Part shown: positions 33,811-40,850 of the stretch, piece by piece
Position numbering within the stretch: the stretch's first letter is position 1
Layout: every line of letters starts with the position of its first letter
Assembly: GCF_048159605.1 (NCBI RefSeq)
Contig: NZ_JBLREB010000003.1
Span: forward strand, 124,001 to 188,000
Length of the DNA: 64,000 nucleotides
From: Ectobacillus polymachus
Lineage (GTDB): Bacteria > Bacillota > Bacilli > Bacillales > Bacillaceae_G
Reading direction: 5' to 3'
Translations under genes and position numbers: made by a program
The notes under the pieces: model-generated
Told to the model about the DNA's origin: nothing
The model's database searches: none
The model's input: only the letters and a program-made list of their open reading frames with translations

Positions 33811-34794
33811 ATGATCCTCGTTTTAGGCGGAGCAGGCTATATAGGATGTCATGCAGTAAAGGAATTATTGGATAAAGGATATAATATTTTGGTGCTTGAT
33901 GATCTTTCAACAGGACATTTGTATTTATTAGATTCTAGAGCAATATTTGTTGAGGGGAATGTAGGAGACTCGGCTTTGTTGGAAAATATCTTTACCCGAT
34001 ACAAAATTGAGGCTGTCATACATTTTGCTGCAAGTTGTATAGTTGGAGAGTCTGTATTTAATCCTCTTACATATTATGAAAATAATGTTATAAACTCTTT
34101 CGTTCTATTAAAGGCTATGATGAAGCATAATGTTAAAAAAATCATATTTTCCTCTTCATGTGCTACCTACGGTTTATCAGAGATTATTTTAGATGAAGAA
34201 TCCCCTACATCCCCCATTAATCCATATGGGCGTTCTAAGTTAATGGTTGAACAAATGATACAGGATTGTTTTAAAACTTATGGTTTAGATTATATTATTC
34301 TTCGTTACTTTAATGTAGCTGGTGCAGACTTCTCTGGGAAACTTGGTGAATTACATCATCCTGAAACGCATTTAATTCCGAACATTCTTATGCACCTATT
34401 AGGAAAATCAAAACATGTTTCTGTATTTGGCAATGACTTTCGTACTGTAGATGGGACTTGTGTACGTGATTATATCCACGTTCTTGATTTGGTAGATGCG
34501 CATATTTTAGCGCTGCAAAATTTACTTACTGCATCGTCTATTGGAAGAGTTTATAACGTAGGTACAAATAAAGGATATTCTGTTAATCAGATTATTAAAG
34601 AATGTGAAAGAATAACACAGAAGAAAGCTAATGTTGTATACGAGCGAAGAAGAGAAGGAGACCCTCCTTCTTTAGTTGCTTCTGCAAAAAAAATCAATGA
34701 GGAACTTGGTTGGATTCCTAAGTATTCTTTAGAGGAGATGATTCTGTCTGCGTGGCAGTGGCATAAAGCTAACCAGGATGGGTATAAAATGTGA
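33811..34794 (+). CDS. galE: UDP-glucose 4-epimerase (GalE-like)
   Basis: Extended SDR that interconverts UDP-glucose and UDP-galactose, or the GlcNAc forms; 327 residues. The NAD motif is GGAGYIGCHA at 6-15, and the active pair is in SSCATYGLSE and NPYGRSKLMVEQ (Tyr-x3-Lys). The UDP-binding segment FRTVDGTCVRDYIHVLDL is a GalE hallmark. GGGGGTGAAAAG supports the ATG. It follows the glycosyltransferase by 14 bases and so probably supplies its sugar nucleotide. Another galE may exist elsewhere for central metabolism. Confidence 0.88.
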   Translation: MILVLGGAGYIGCHAVKELLDKGYNILVLDDLSTGHLYLLDSRAIFVEGNVGDSALLENIFTRYKIEAVIHFAASCIVGESVFNPLTYYENNVINSFVLLKAMMKHNVKKIIFSSSCATYGLSEIILDEESPTSPINPYGRSKLMVEQMIQDCFKTYGLDYIILRYFNVAGADFSGKLGELHHPETHLIPNILMHLLGKSKHVSVFGNDFRTVDGTCVRDYIHVLDLVDAHILALQNLLTASSIGRVYNVGTNKGYSVNQIIKECERITQKKANVVYERRREGDPPSLVASAKKINEELGWIPKYSLEEMILSAWQWHKANQDGYKM

Positions 34795-34825
34795 GAAAAT
34801 ACCGTACTCCTTAAAACTTGAATTA

Positions 34826-36004
34826 CTAGGATTTTATATATTTTAGATCGTAAGCCAAATAATCAAATGCATATAGCCACTCTTTAAAATTACCTGCGTG
34901 GTTTAGTTCTTCTCTTGCTTTAAGAATGTCGTAAGAATGAGTTGTTTGGGTAATAGAATCAAATAGAGGGGGAATGTTACCTTTCATATAAAGCAGTATC
35001 ATCTGTTCAAAGTGATGAGAGAGAGTAGAAAAATGAGAAGATTTGTTCTCTATTTGTCTATGTTGATCTAAAATAGTAGACAATTCAACAAATGACACAA
35101 TATTATTTTTTAGTAATACAGTGAGCCATATATCAATGGAAGGATGTTTTTGGCAGAGATATTGATAGGAGTAATGAGCTTGTTCTCTACGGTTTTTGTT
35201 GCTAGGTGGTGTAAGCTGCTGATATGCTTCTACATCTTTAGAAAAATGAAATGTTCCCCCATCTAAATATATTCGATATCCTAATTCCCAATCTTCATGT
35301 TCTCTTAGTAATTCGTCAAACCCATCTAAGTTCTCTAAATGGCTTTTTCGTATAGAGACATTTCCTGTACAGAATGTTAGCCATGGTAAATGAAAATTTT
35401 TTTGCTCTTCACCATAGGTATTAATAATTTCTTCAAATAGCGAAACCCATTCTTTGAATAAAGGCGGGCAATAAAGGAACGGTTGGAGTCTATTATGAAT
35501 AATATCGGATTCGTTAAGTAAGTGGCCATCACGTGAAGTTTTTACGCGTCTTTTTATGATGGGATTCTTCAACGCCTGTTTTAGATCTCTTTTTTGTTTC
35601 CATAAGTTCTTAAAGTTATAGGAAAGAATATAATGCCAATGCCCCATACCAGAAAGAGCAAGATATTGGTTCTCCTCATGTCTGATCACGTGATTTTCAA
35701 TATAAGTATAAGGAACGATAAAATCGCTATCACAAAAAATAATTAAATTCCCATCTGCAGCTTTCCAGCCAGTATTTCGAGCAACGGCAGGTCCACCATG
35801 TGTATTTTTAATAAAAAGTAAATTATCTATATTGAGTGACTTTACATATTCTTCCGTTCCATCAGTAGAACCATCATCGACAATAATGATTTGATAGTGA
35901 GCAGTGGGATAAGATTGTCTCTTTAAAGAAAGCAGCGTATTTCGCAATACGTGCTTCCGATTAAATGTAGGGATAACGACGCTTGCTGCGATAGTGTGAG
36001 TCAT
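34826..36004 (-). CDS. family 2 glycosyltransferase, large form
   Basis: A 392-residue GT2 enzyme on the opposite strand to its neighbours. Motifs: ASVVIPTFNRKHVL, IIVDDGSTDGTEEY, and the DxD motif in LIIFCDSDFIVP, where most GT2 have DDD. The region GFDELLREHEDWELGYRIYLDGG carries the ED/W acceptor motif. The C-terminal 100 residues (QIENKSSHFSTLSHHFEQM...) are helical. No membrane helix or signal, so it works in the cytosol or mother cell. GGAGTGTTTTAA precedes the ATG. Convergent with galE, no clear terminator between. Substrate unknown. Confidence 0.8.
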   Translation of the reverse strand: MTHTIAASVVIPTFNRKHVLRNTLLSLKRQSYPTAHYQIIIVDDGSTDGTEEYVKSLNIDNLLFIKNTHGGPAVARNTGWKAADGNLIIFCDSDFIVPYTYIENHVIRHEENQYLALSGMGHWHYILSYNFKNLWKQKRDLKQALKNPIIKRRVKTSRDGHLLNESDIIHNRLQPFLYCPPLFKEWVSLFEEIINTYGEEQKNFHLPWLTFCTGNVSIRKSHLENLDGFDELLREHEDWELGYRIYLDGGTFHFSKDVEAYQQLTPPSNKNRREQAHYSYQYLCQKHPSIDIWLTVLLKNNIVSFVELSTILDQHRQIENKSSHFSTLSHHFEQMILLYMKGNIPPLFDSITQTTHSYDILKAREELNHAGNFKEWLYAFDYLAYDLKYIKS

Positions 36005-36087
36005 TTAAAACACTCCTCTAAAAAATTACGTTTTAATCATCATTTATTAAAATTCAGGTTAAATAAAAGGGATTTGGAGGGATTGGA

Positions 36088-37086
36088 ATGCAATTGTCTG
36101 TTGTGATGGCAGTATATAATGGCGAAGAATATCTTATTCAGGCTGTGGAAAGTGTCTTAAATCAAACCTATAAAGATTTTGAATTTATTATTGTTAACGA
36201 TGGCTCAACTGATAAAACAAAAGAAATTCTTAATCATATCCATGATTCTAGAGTACGAATATTTCATCTTGAATCAAATTGCGGCTTGCCCTACAGTTTG
36301 AATTTTGGAATTAAACAATCGAAGGGAGACTGGATTGTTAGACAAGATGCTGATGATGTAAGTTTACAGAATCGATTTGAAGAGCAAGTAAAATACATAA
36401 AAGAAAATCCTGGGATTGTCGGGGTGGGGACGCTAATACAAAGTATCCATGGTAACTCAGTAATAGATGATGAATACCTAAGAAGTATCGAATGGAGTAA
36501 CAGTGTTGTAACAAAGGAAGAAATTGAAGAATTTCGCTTTATTGCTCCTCCTGTTATTCACGGTACGATGTTCTTTTCAAAAGTAGCATTTCAAGCAGTA
36601 GGAGGATACAATGAACATTATAAAATAGGGCAGGATTTTGATTTATGGATGCGTTTAATTGAAATTGGCTCTATTGAAAAGATCCCACAGGTATTATATC
36701 AATATCGCGTAGACTCACGGTCATTAAGTAATAAAGATGAGGCAAGAACGTGTGAGGAATCATTACAGATAGCAAGTGGACATATTCATAATGTAGTACG
36801 CAAAAATATAGGGAAAACTCCTCGCTTTGCTATTATCGGTTCAAGTAAGGGATGTGAGTTTTTTGTGAATAAAGTCTGTCCCATCCATCACATAATCGTA
36901 AAGAAAGTTTGTAAATATGAAAATGAAATTTATATTACCAAATTGTACAATAAGTTTTACCGAAAAAAGATAGATGCCATTATCGTTTTAGATGGAAGAA
37001 AATCTGATATTATTTTAAACCGCCTTAAGAGTAAGGGGATGATCATGAATAAAAACTTGTTTAGGTTGTGGAATATTTTTGAATAG
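36088..37086 (+). CDS. family 2 glycosyltransferase with C-terminal extra domain (B)
   Basis: A 332-residue GT2 enzyme closely related to the one at 32795-33796 (LSVVMAVYNGEEYL, NDGSTDKTKEIL, RQDADDVSLQNR, GQDFDLWMRL). It shares the same C-terminal segment (FAIIGSSKGCEFFVNKVCP ... KKIDAIIVLDG), about 95 residues. The N-terminal catalytic halves align end to end, so the pair arose by gene duplication. GGAGGGATTGG lies before the ATG. It is flanked by genes on the other strand on both sides. Likely adds a sugar to the same glycan. Confidence 0.8.
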   Translation: MQLSVVMAVYNGEEYLIQAVESVLNQTYKDFEFIIVNDGSTDKTKEILNHIHDSRVRIFHLESNCGLPYSLNFGIKQSKGDWIVRQDADDVSLQNRFEEQVKYIKENPGIVGVGTLIQSIHGNSVIDDEYLRSIEWSNSVVTKEEIEEFRFIAPPVIHGTMFFSKVAFQAVGGYNEHYKIGQDFDLWMRLIEIGSIEKIPQVLYQYRVDSRSLSNKDEARTCEESLQIASGHIHNVVRKNIGKTPRFAIIGSSKGCEFFVNKVCPIHHIIVKKVCKYENEIYITKLYNKFYRKKIDAIIVLDGRKSDIILNRLKSKGMIMNKNLFRLWNIFE

Positions 37087-37111
37087 GATATATCCATATT
37101 TGGGTTGATAA

Positions 37112-38080
37112 TTACATTGATAATTTTTTCTTATAAGCTTCAATTGTAGATTTTAGCCCTTCCTTCAGCTTAACTTTTGGTTCCCATCCAATTATATGCC
37201 GCGCCTTACTGATATCCGGTCTGCGCAGCTTCGGATCATCTTGCGGAAGCGGATGGTACGTAATCTTACTTTCTGTATTTGTTAGCTTCTTCACCATATG
37301 CGCTACCTCTATAATGGTATACTCCACAGGATTTCCAATATTAATTATTTCTCCGTTCGCTTCATCCTTCTCCATTAGTAGCATAAGTCCCTGAACTGTG
37401 TCAGTCACATAACAAAACGACCTGTTTTGCATACCATCTCCGTACACAGTAATATCAGCACCTGTTAGAGCTTGCGTTACAAAATTTGAAATTACTCTTC
37501 CATCATCATTTCGTAGTCCAGCTGAATACGTATTAAAAATGCGGGCTACTTTCACGGGTACATGATACAGAGAATAATATAAATAACAAAGAACCTCTCC
37601 CATACGTTTCGCTTCGTCATAACAAGCACGAGGACCCCAAGTATTTACATTTCCCATGTAGCTTTCAGGTTGCGGATGTACTTCTGGATCCCCGTAAGCT
37701 TCACTAGTACTTGTATAGACTACTTTAGCACCTTTTCTTTTCCCTAATTCCAGCATATTTTTCGTACCTTGAATATTGATATCGATGGTTTCAAAGGGAA
37801 GAGCTTGATAGAACTTTGGCGAGGCTGGGGAAGCTAGATGATAGATTTCATGGACAGTTTCAAGATTGTGTAAGTGTATGACATCGGGTTTGGCAACGTC
37901 ATACGGAATAAATTGAAAGGTACTTAACGAAAGAAGATGATCTATATTTTCAAGTTTTCCGGTTGATAGATTATCTAGACCGATAACGGTGATTCCTGGT
38001 GTACGCAATAGTTCCGTTGCTAAATGAGAACCGAGGAATCCTGCAACTCCTGTGACAAGGATTGTTTTCAAGTTGTTCAC
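37112..38080 (-). CDS. UDP-glucuronate decarboxylase-like SDR
   Basis: A 322-residue extended SDR. The NAD motif is VTGVAGFLGSHLATELL (residues 9-25). The active site is STSEAYGDPEVHPQPE followed by GPRACYDEAKRMGEVL, where Tyr-Asp-Glu-Ala-Lys is typical of UDP-xylose synthase and related enzymes. RNDDGRVISNFVTQAL and GMQNRSFCYVTD are also shared with that group. The expected product is UDP-xylose or a related pentose; a dTDP-glucose dehydratase role is the alternative. AGGTGAACAAC precedes the ATG. Flanked by glycosyltransferases, so it probably supplies a donor. Confidence 0.78.
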   Translation of the reverse strand: MNNLKTILVTGVAGFLGSHLATELLRTPGITVIGLDNLSTGKLENIDHLLSLSTFQFIPYDVAKPDVIHLHNLETVHEIYHLASPASPKFYQALPFETIDINIQGTKNMLELGKRKGAKVVYTSTSEAYGDPEVHPQPESYMGNVNTWGPRACYDEAKRMGEVLCYLYYSLYHVPVKVARIFNTYSAGLRNDDGRVISNFVTQALTGADITVYGDGMQNRSFCYVTDTVQGLMLLMEKDEANGEIINIGNPVEYTIIEVAHMVKKLTNTESKITYHPLPQDDPKLRRPDISKARHIIGWEPKVKLKEGLKSTIEAYKKKLSM

Positions 38081-38241
38081 CTCATGTTAATAAATGAGTA
38101 TTTGTAAGTATGCTAATACTATATGAAGTCTGTTACACCTTGTGAGGGCGCTCAAACGAATATTTCTCTGAATGTAGGAATAAGATGAAATAGCTGTGCT
38201 TTTTCGGTCTAGATGCAGGCGAAGGGGATGGAGGTGATAGG

Positions 38242-38982
38242 GTGTTTTCCATTATTACCTGCACAAAACGTGAAGTAGCAATGAATAATGTATTTGCAAA
38301 CTATGAGCGTCAACAATATAAAGAGAAAGAATTAATCATTGTATTAAATCATGATCAAATGGATTTAAATAAATGGGAACAAACAGCAAAGCAATACCCA
38401 AATGTTTCTGTTTTTCAACTACCTGCGTATATAACTCTTGGAGAATGTTATAACTTTGCAATCCCAAAAGCATGTTACCCGTATATTGTAAAGTTTGATG
38501 ATGACGATTATTATTCTGCTTACTATTTATTAGAAGCGGCGAGAGGATTACAAGAGAGTGGTGCTGATGTTGTTGGAAAGAGCACGGTTTTTATTTACTA
38601 TTTACGTCATAAACTGCTTACACTTTACAACGAAAATAAAGAATTTGTATATGTTCGTAATCGGAAAGAACTGTCTAATAGCTATATAGTGGGAGCTACT
38701 ATCGTATTTCGCAAGGATATTTATCCAAACGTCTCATTTGAACCTATTAATGTAGGAGAAGATACTAGATTTTTAGAAGCATGTTTACAGCATAACTTAT
38801 TACTGTATGGGACTTCTCGCTACAACTATGTTTATATTCGGTATCCAAGAATTGGATATCACACATCGACGTTTCAGGAATATAAACTATTAGAAAAATC
38901 GAAAAGACTGAGAGTTACAGATGATTTTCAGGATGAAATCATTCTTCCTGCTGAAGAGATTTATAAGAAAAAGGAAGAGTAA
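38242..38982 (+). CDS. glycosyltransferase, spore-region GT2-like
   Basis: A 246-residue GT-A-fold protein. The first strand is FSIITCTKREVAMNNVFANY, and the metal site is VKFDDDDYYSAYYLLEA. GADVVGKSTVFIYY and INVGEDTRFLEACL follow the pattern of small spore-coat glycosyltransferases such as CgeD-type proteins. A GTG start is used, with GGAGGTGAT very close upstream. cotO follows 70 bases downstream, so the two may be cotranscribed, which ties this enzyme to spore-coat or exosporium decoration. Acceptor unknown. Confidence 0.72.
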   Translation: MFSIITCTKREVAMNNVFANYERQQYKEKELIIVLNHDQMDLNKWEQTAKQYPNVSVFQLPAYITLGECYNFAIPKACYPYIVKFDDDDYYSAYYLLEAARGLQESGADVVGKSTVFIYYLRHKLLTLYNENKEFVYVRNRKELSNSYIVGATIVFRKDIYPNVSFEPINVGEDTRFLEACLQHNLLLYGTSRYNYVYIRYPRIGYHTSTFQEYKLLEKSKRLRVTDDFQDEIILPAEEIYKKKEE

Positions 38983-39052
38983 GAAATATTTTTCTAGGTT
39001 ACGAGTATACATTGTACGTAGAGTAAAGAATTCGGTTTGGAGGGGAGAAAAC

Positions 39053-39601
39053 ATGGGCAAGAAGAATGACTTGGAGCAAGAGCCGCTTTTGTATATTACA
39101 CAGCCACAGGTTCAAAAAGCACGGGTTTCGATGCAACAGTCTTTTATTATAAAGGCAGATAAACGAGGAAAAAATCAGGAGAGAACAGAGGATGAAAATT
39201 CTAATTCTTCAAGAGTACAGGAACCTCCTAAAGAAGATGACAAACAGTATATAGTAAAGAGTACTGTAATTGAAAAGAGTACTTTAATAGAAAAGGTAGA
39301 AGAAAGCCAAACGAAAGAAGAGGTAGCGGAGTTAGCTCCTCCGGTAATCGATTCGGATGTAGAGGAATCGGTCAGGAAATCATTTAAAGATCTGGATAAT
39401 AAGCAGAAGATTTATTATTTATTAAATCGTCCGCATTATATTCCCGAGGTGTTGTGCCAACTGAAAACGCAATCCGGCTTATATATTGGATATGTAAAAA
39501 GCTTTGAAGATGAAATGGTTACATTACGTGCATATAATCAATTGTCTATTATAAAAATTCCGTATTCAGATATTATAACGATACAGATGAGAATGATTTA
39601 G
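39053..39601 (+). CDS. cotO: spore coat protein CotO
   Basis: A 182-residue coat morphogenesis protein. It starts MGKKNDLEQEPLLYITQPQVQKA, with a long charged, low-complexity middle (residues 35-115) and a conserved C-terminal domain (KIYYLLNRPHYIPEVLCQL ... GYVKSFEDEMVTLRAYNQL). CotO is required in Bacillus to place outer coat and exosporium proteins. ATG 39053 follows GGAGGGGAGAAAAC. The same-strand GT gene just upstream and the CotZ-type gene downstream (convergent) form the spore cluster. Confidence 0.88.
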   Translation: MGKKNDLEQEPLLYITQPQVQKARVSMQQSFIIKADKRGKNQERTEDENSNSSRVQEPPKEDDKQYIVKSTVIEKSTLIEKVEESQTKEEVAELAPPVIDSDVEESVRKSFKDLDNKQKIYYLLNRPHYIPEVLCQLKTQSGLYIGYVKSFEDEMVTLRAYNQLSIIKIPYSDIITIQMRMI

Positions 39602-39610
39602 AACGTGAAA

Positions 39611-39635
39611 GAGCGGTAGAACACGTCTACCGCTC
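39611..39635. terminator. hairpin between cotO and cotZ
   Basis: GAGCGGTAGA pairs with TCTACCGCTC. T runs are weak on both sides, so it may be a terminator for both convergent genes or only an RNA end structure. Confidence 0.55.
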
Positions 39636-39657
39636 ATAATAGTTTGTAAGGTTTACA

Positions 39658-40068
39658 TTAAACACCTGGTATAAATACATCTTCAAGACATGCAATTGCG
39701 ATGAAAGCATTTAAATCTACAATAAGGCATTGAGAAGTTGCCGTGAATTCACAGACGCCCATGTTTTTTACCGTTTTTGTCAATATACGTAATACTGCAC
39801 AACAATCTTCCACACTTTCTACGCGGTAGAAATGTGACGAATCCGTGTGACATTCAGCTGTTAAAAATTCTGCTTCAAATAATTCGCCTTCTTTCGTATA
39901 TAAAGAGAATACTCGTGTGTTAGGCATTTGGCCACTCGTAGTTGCGCCAAGTACAGGATTTAGGCAATTTGTCGTGCAGACTGGATCGTTATTTACGTCT
40001 TGGATTTCGTTGATAAATTTTACAACGTCACATACGCAGCTAAGGTCAGAATGAGAATGATGTGTCAT
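39658..40068 (-). CDS. CotZ/ExsY-family exosporium protein
   Basis: Cysteine-rich spore outer-layer protein, 136 residues. Family features: HSHSDLSCVCDVVKFINEIQD at the start, then GATTSGQMPNTRVFSLYT and RVESVEDCCAVLRIL, ending LNAFIAIACLEDVF. In the B. cereus group ExsY and CotZ self-assemble by disulfides into the exosporium base layer. The ATG at 40068 has GGAGTGAAAATC upstream. Only one copy is present in this cluster, where B. cereus has two related genes. It is shorter than ExsY (about 150), with a different middle. Confidence 0.88.
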   Translation of the reverse strand: MTHHSHSDLSCVCDVVKFINEIQDVNNDPVCTTNCLNPVLGATTSGQMPNTRVFSLYTKEGELFEAEFLTAECHTDSSHFYRVESVEDCCAVLRILTKTVKNMGVCEFTATSQCLIVDLNAFIAIACLEDVFIPGV

Positions 40069-40210
40069 GATTTTCACTCCTTATCATTAAGTTTAGTTTA
40101 CACTAATAAGATATTGAATTTGGTTTCATTCGGTTACTATACTTATCTAGCTTTTTGAGAAATGGGCATGGGCAAATAATGAATGCGGGATAAGCAAAGG
40201 ATGTGAAGGA

Positions 40211-40567
40211 ATGCTAGGAAATTGGTTTTTGCTTGTTATTTTCATATTTGCTTCGTTTCGATTAACACGATTGCTAGTCTACGACAAAATTACACGATTT
40301 CTGCGAGCTCCATTTATTGATGAGATGGAGGTGCTAGCGAAGGATGGGACAATCGAAACGTATACAAAAAGCAAAGGAACCGGCTTACAAAAATGGATAG
40401 GGGACTTGCTTAGCTGTTATTGGTGTACAGGAATGTGGACCACTACAGGGCTGCTATTATGTTATTATTTGATGCCAAAGTTGACGGAACCGTTACTACT
40501 TATTTTGGCAATTGCCGGAATGGCAGCCATCATCGAAATTATTGCCTCTAAATGGATGGAAGATTAA
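40211..40567 (+). CDS. yjcA: YjcA, sporulation membrane protein (DUF1360)
   Basis: A 118-residue membrane protein with helices at about residues 4-18 and 88-110 and a conserved LLSCYWCTGMWTT segment near 72-85, the DUF1360 signature. In B. subtilis YjcA is made in sporulation; its role is unclear. It sits beside cotZ as in B. subtilis. GTGAAGGA is a modest ribosome site before the ATG. Confidence 0.8.
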   Translation: MLGNWFLLVIFIFASFRLTRLLVYDKITRFLRAPFIDEMEVLAKDGTIETYTKSKGTGLQKWIGDLLSCYWCTGMWTTTGLLLCYYLMPKLTEPLLLILAIAGMAAIIEIIASKWMED

Positions 40568-40577
40568 AATAAATGGA

Positions 40578-40604
40578 ACATGCATTAAGGAAAAACCATA
40601 TAGT
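40578..40604 (+). promoter_or_regulatory. possible SigK-type promoter
   Basis: AC at 40578-40579, 17 bases, then CATATAGT at 40597-40604, matching the SigK pattern AC-N17-CATANNNT. It lies 38 bases ahead of the small gene at 40643. By motif only. Confidence 0.4.
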
Positions 40605-40642
40605 GAAAAGAAGATATTTTGTATAAAAAGGTGGCGAGGAAC

Positions 40643-40786
40643 ATGTATAATCGTCCGCAAAAGGATATAACATTGCAGCAATGGTATCAAATGCAACAGC
40701 AGGGCTATGTAAAGAAGAAGGGCTGTAACTGTGGAGGTAAGAAAAAGAAAGTAAAACAAGATCAAGGGGAACAAGAAGGAAGATAA
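40643..40786 (+). CDS. 47-residue small protein, possibly spore related
   Basis: A short polar protein: an aromatic/Gln N-terminus (MYNRPQKDITLQQWYQMQQQ), then KKKGCNCGGKKKK and a charged tail. GCGAGGA lies just upstream of the ATG, and a clear terminator follows at 40786-40816. I do not recognise it. The CNCGG motif and possible SigK promoter suggest a small spore protein; the place corresponds to yjcZ/spoVIF in B. subtilis, but sequence similarity is not evident to me. Confidence 0.55.
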   Translation: MYNRPQKDITLQQWYQMQQQGYVKKKGCNCGGKKKKVKQDQGEQEGR

Positions 40787-40816
40787 AAGCAGAGATCGTT
40801 TCTCTGCTTTTGTTTT
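40786..40816 (+). terminator. terminator of the 47-residue gene
   Basis: AAAGCAGAGA pairs with TCTCTGCTTT and a T-rich tail follows. Confidence 0.75.
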
Positions 40817-40850
40817 AAAAGAATCCTATTTTTTCGGGCAAGCTTCCCTA

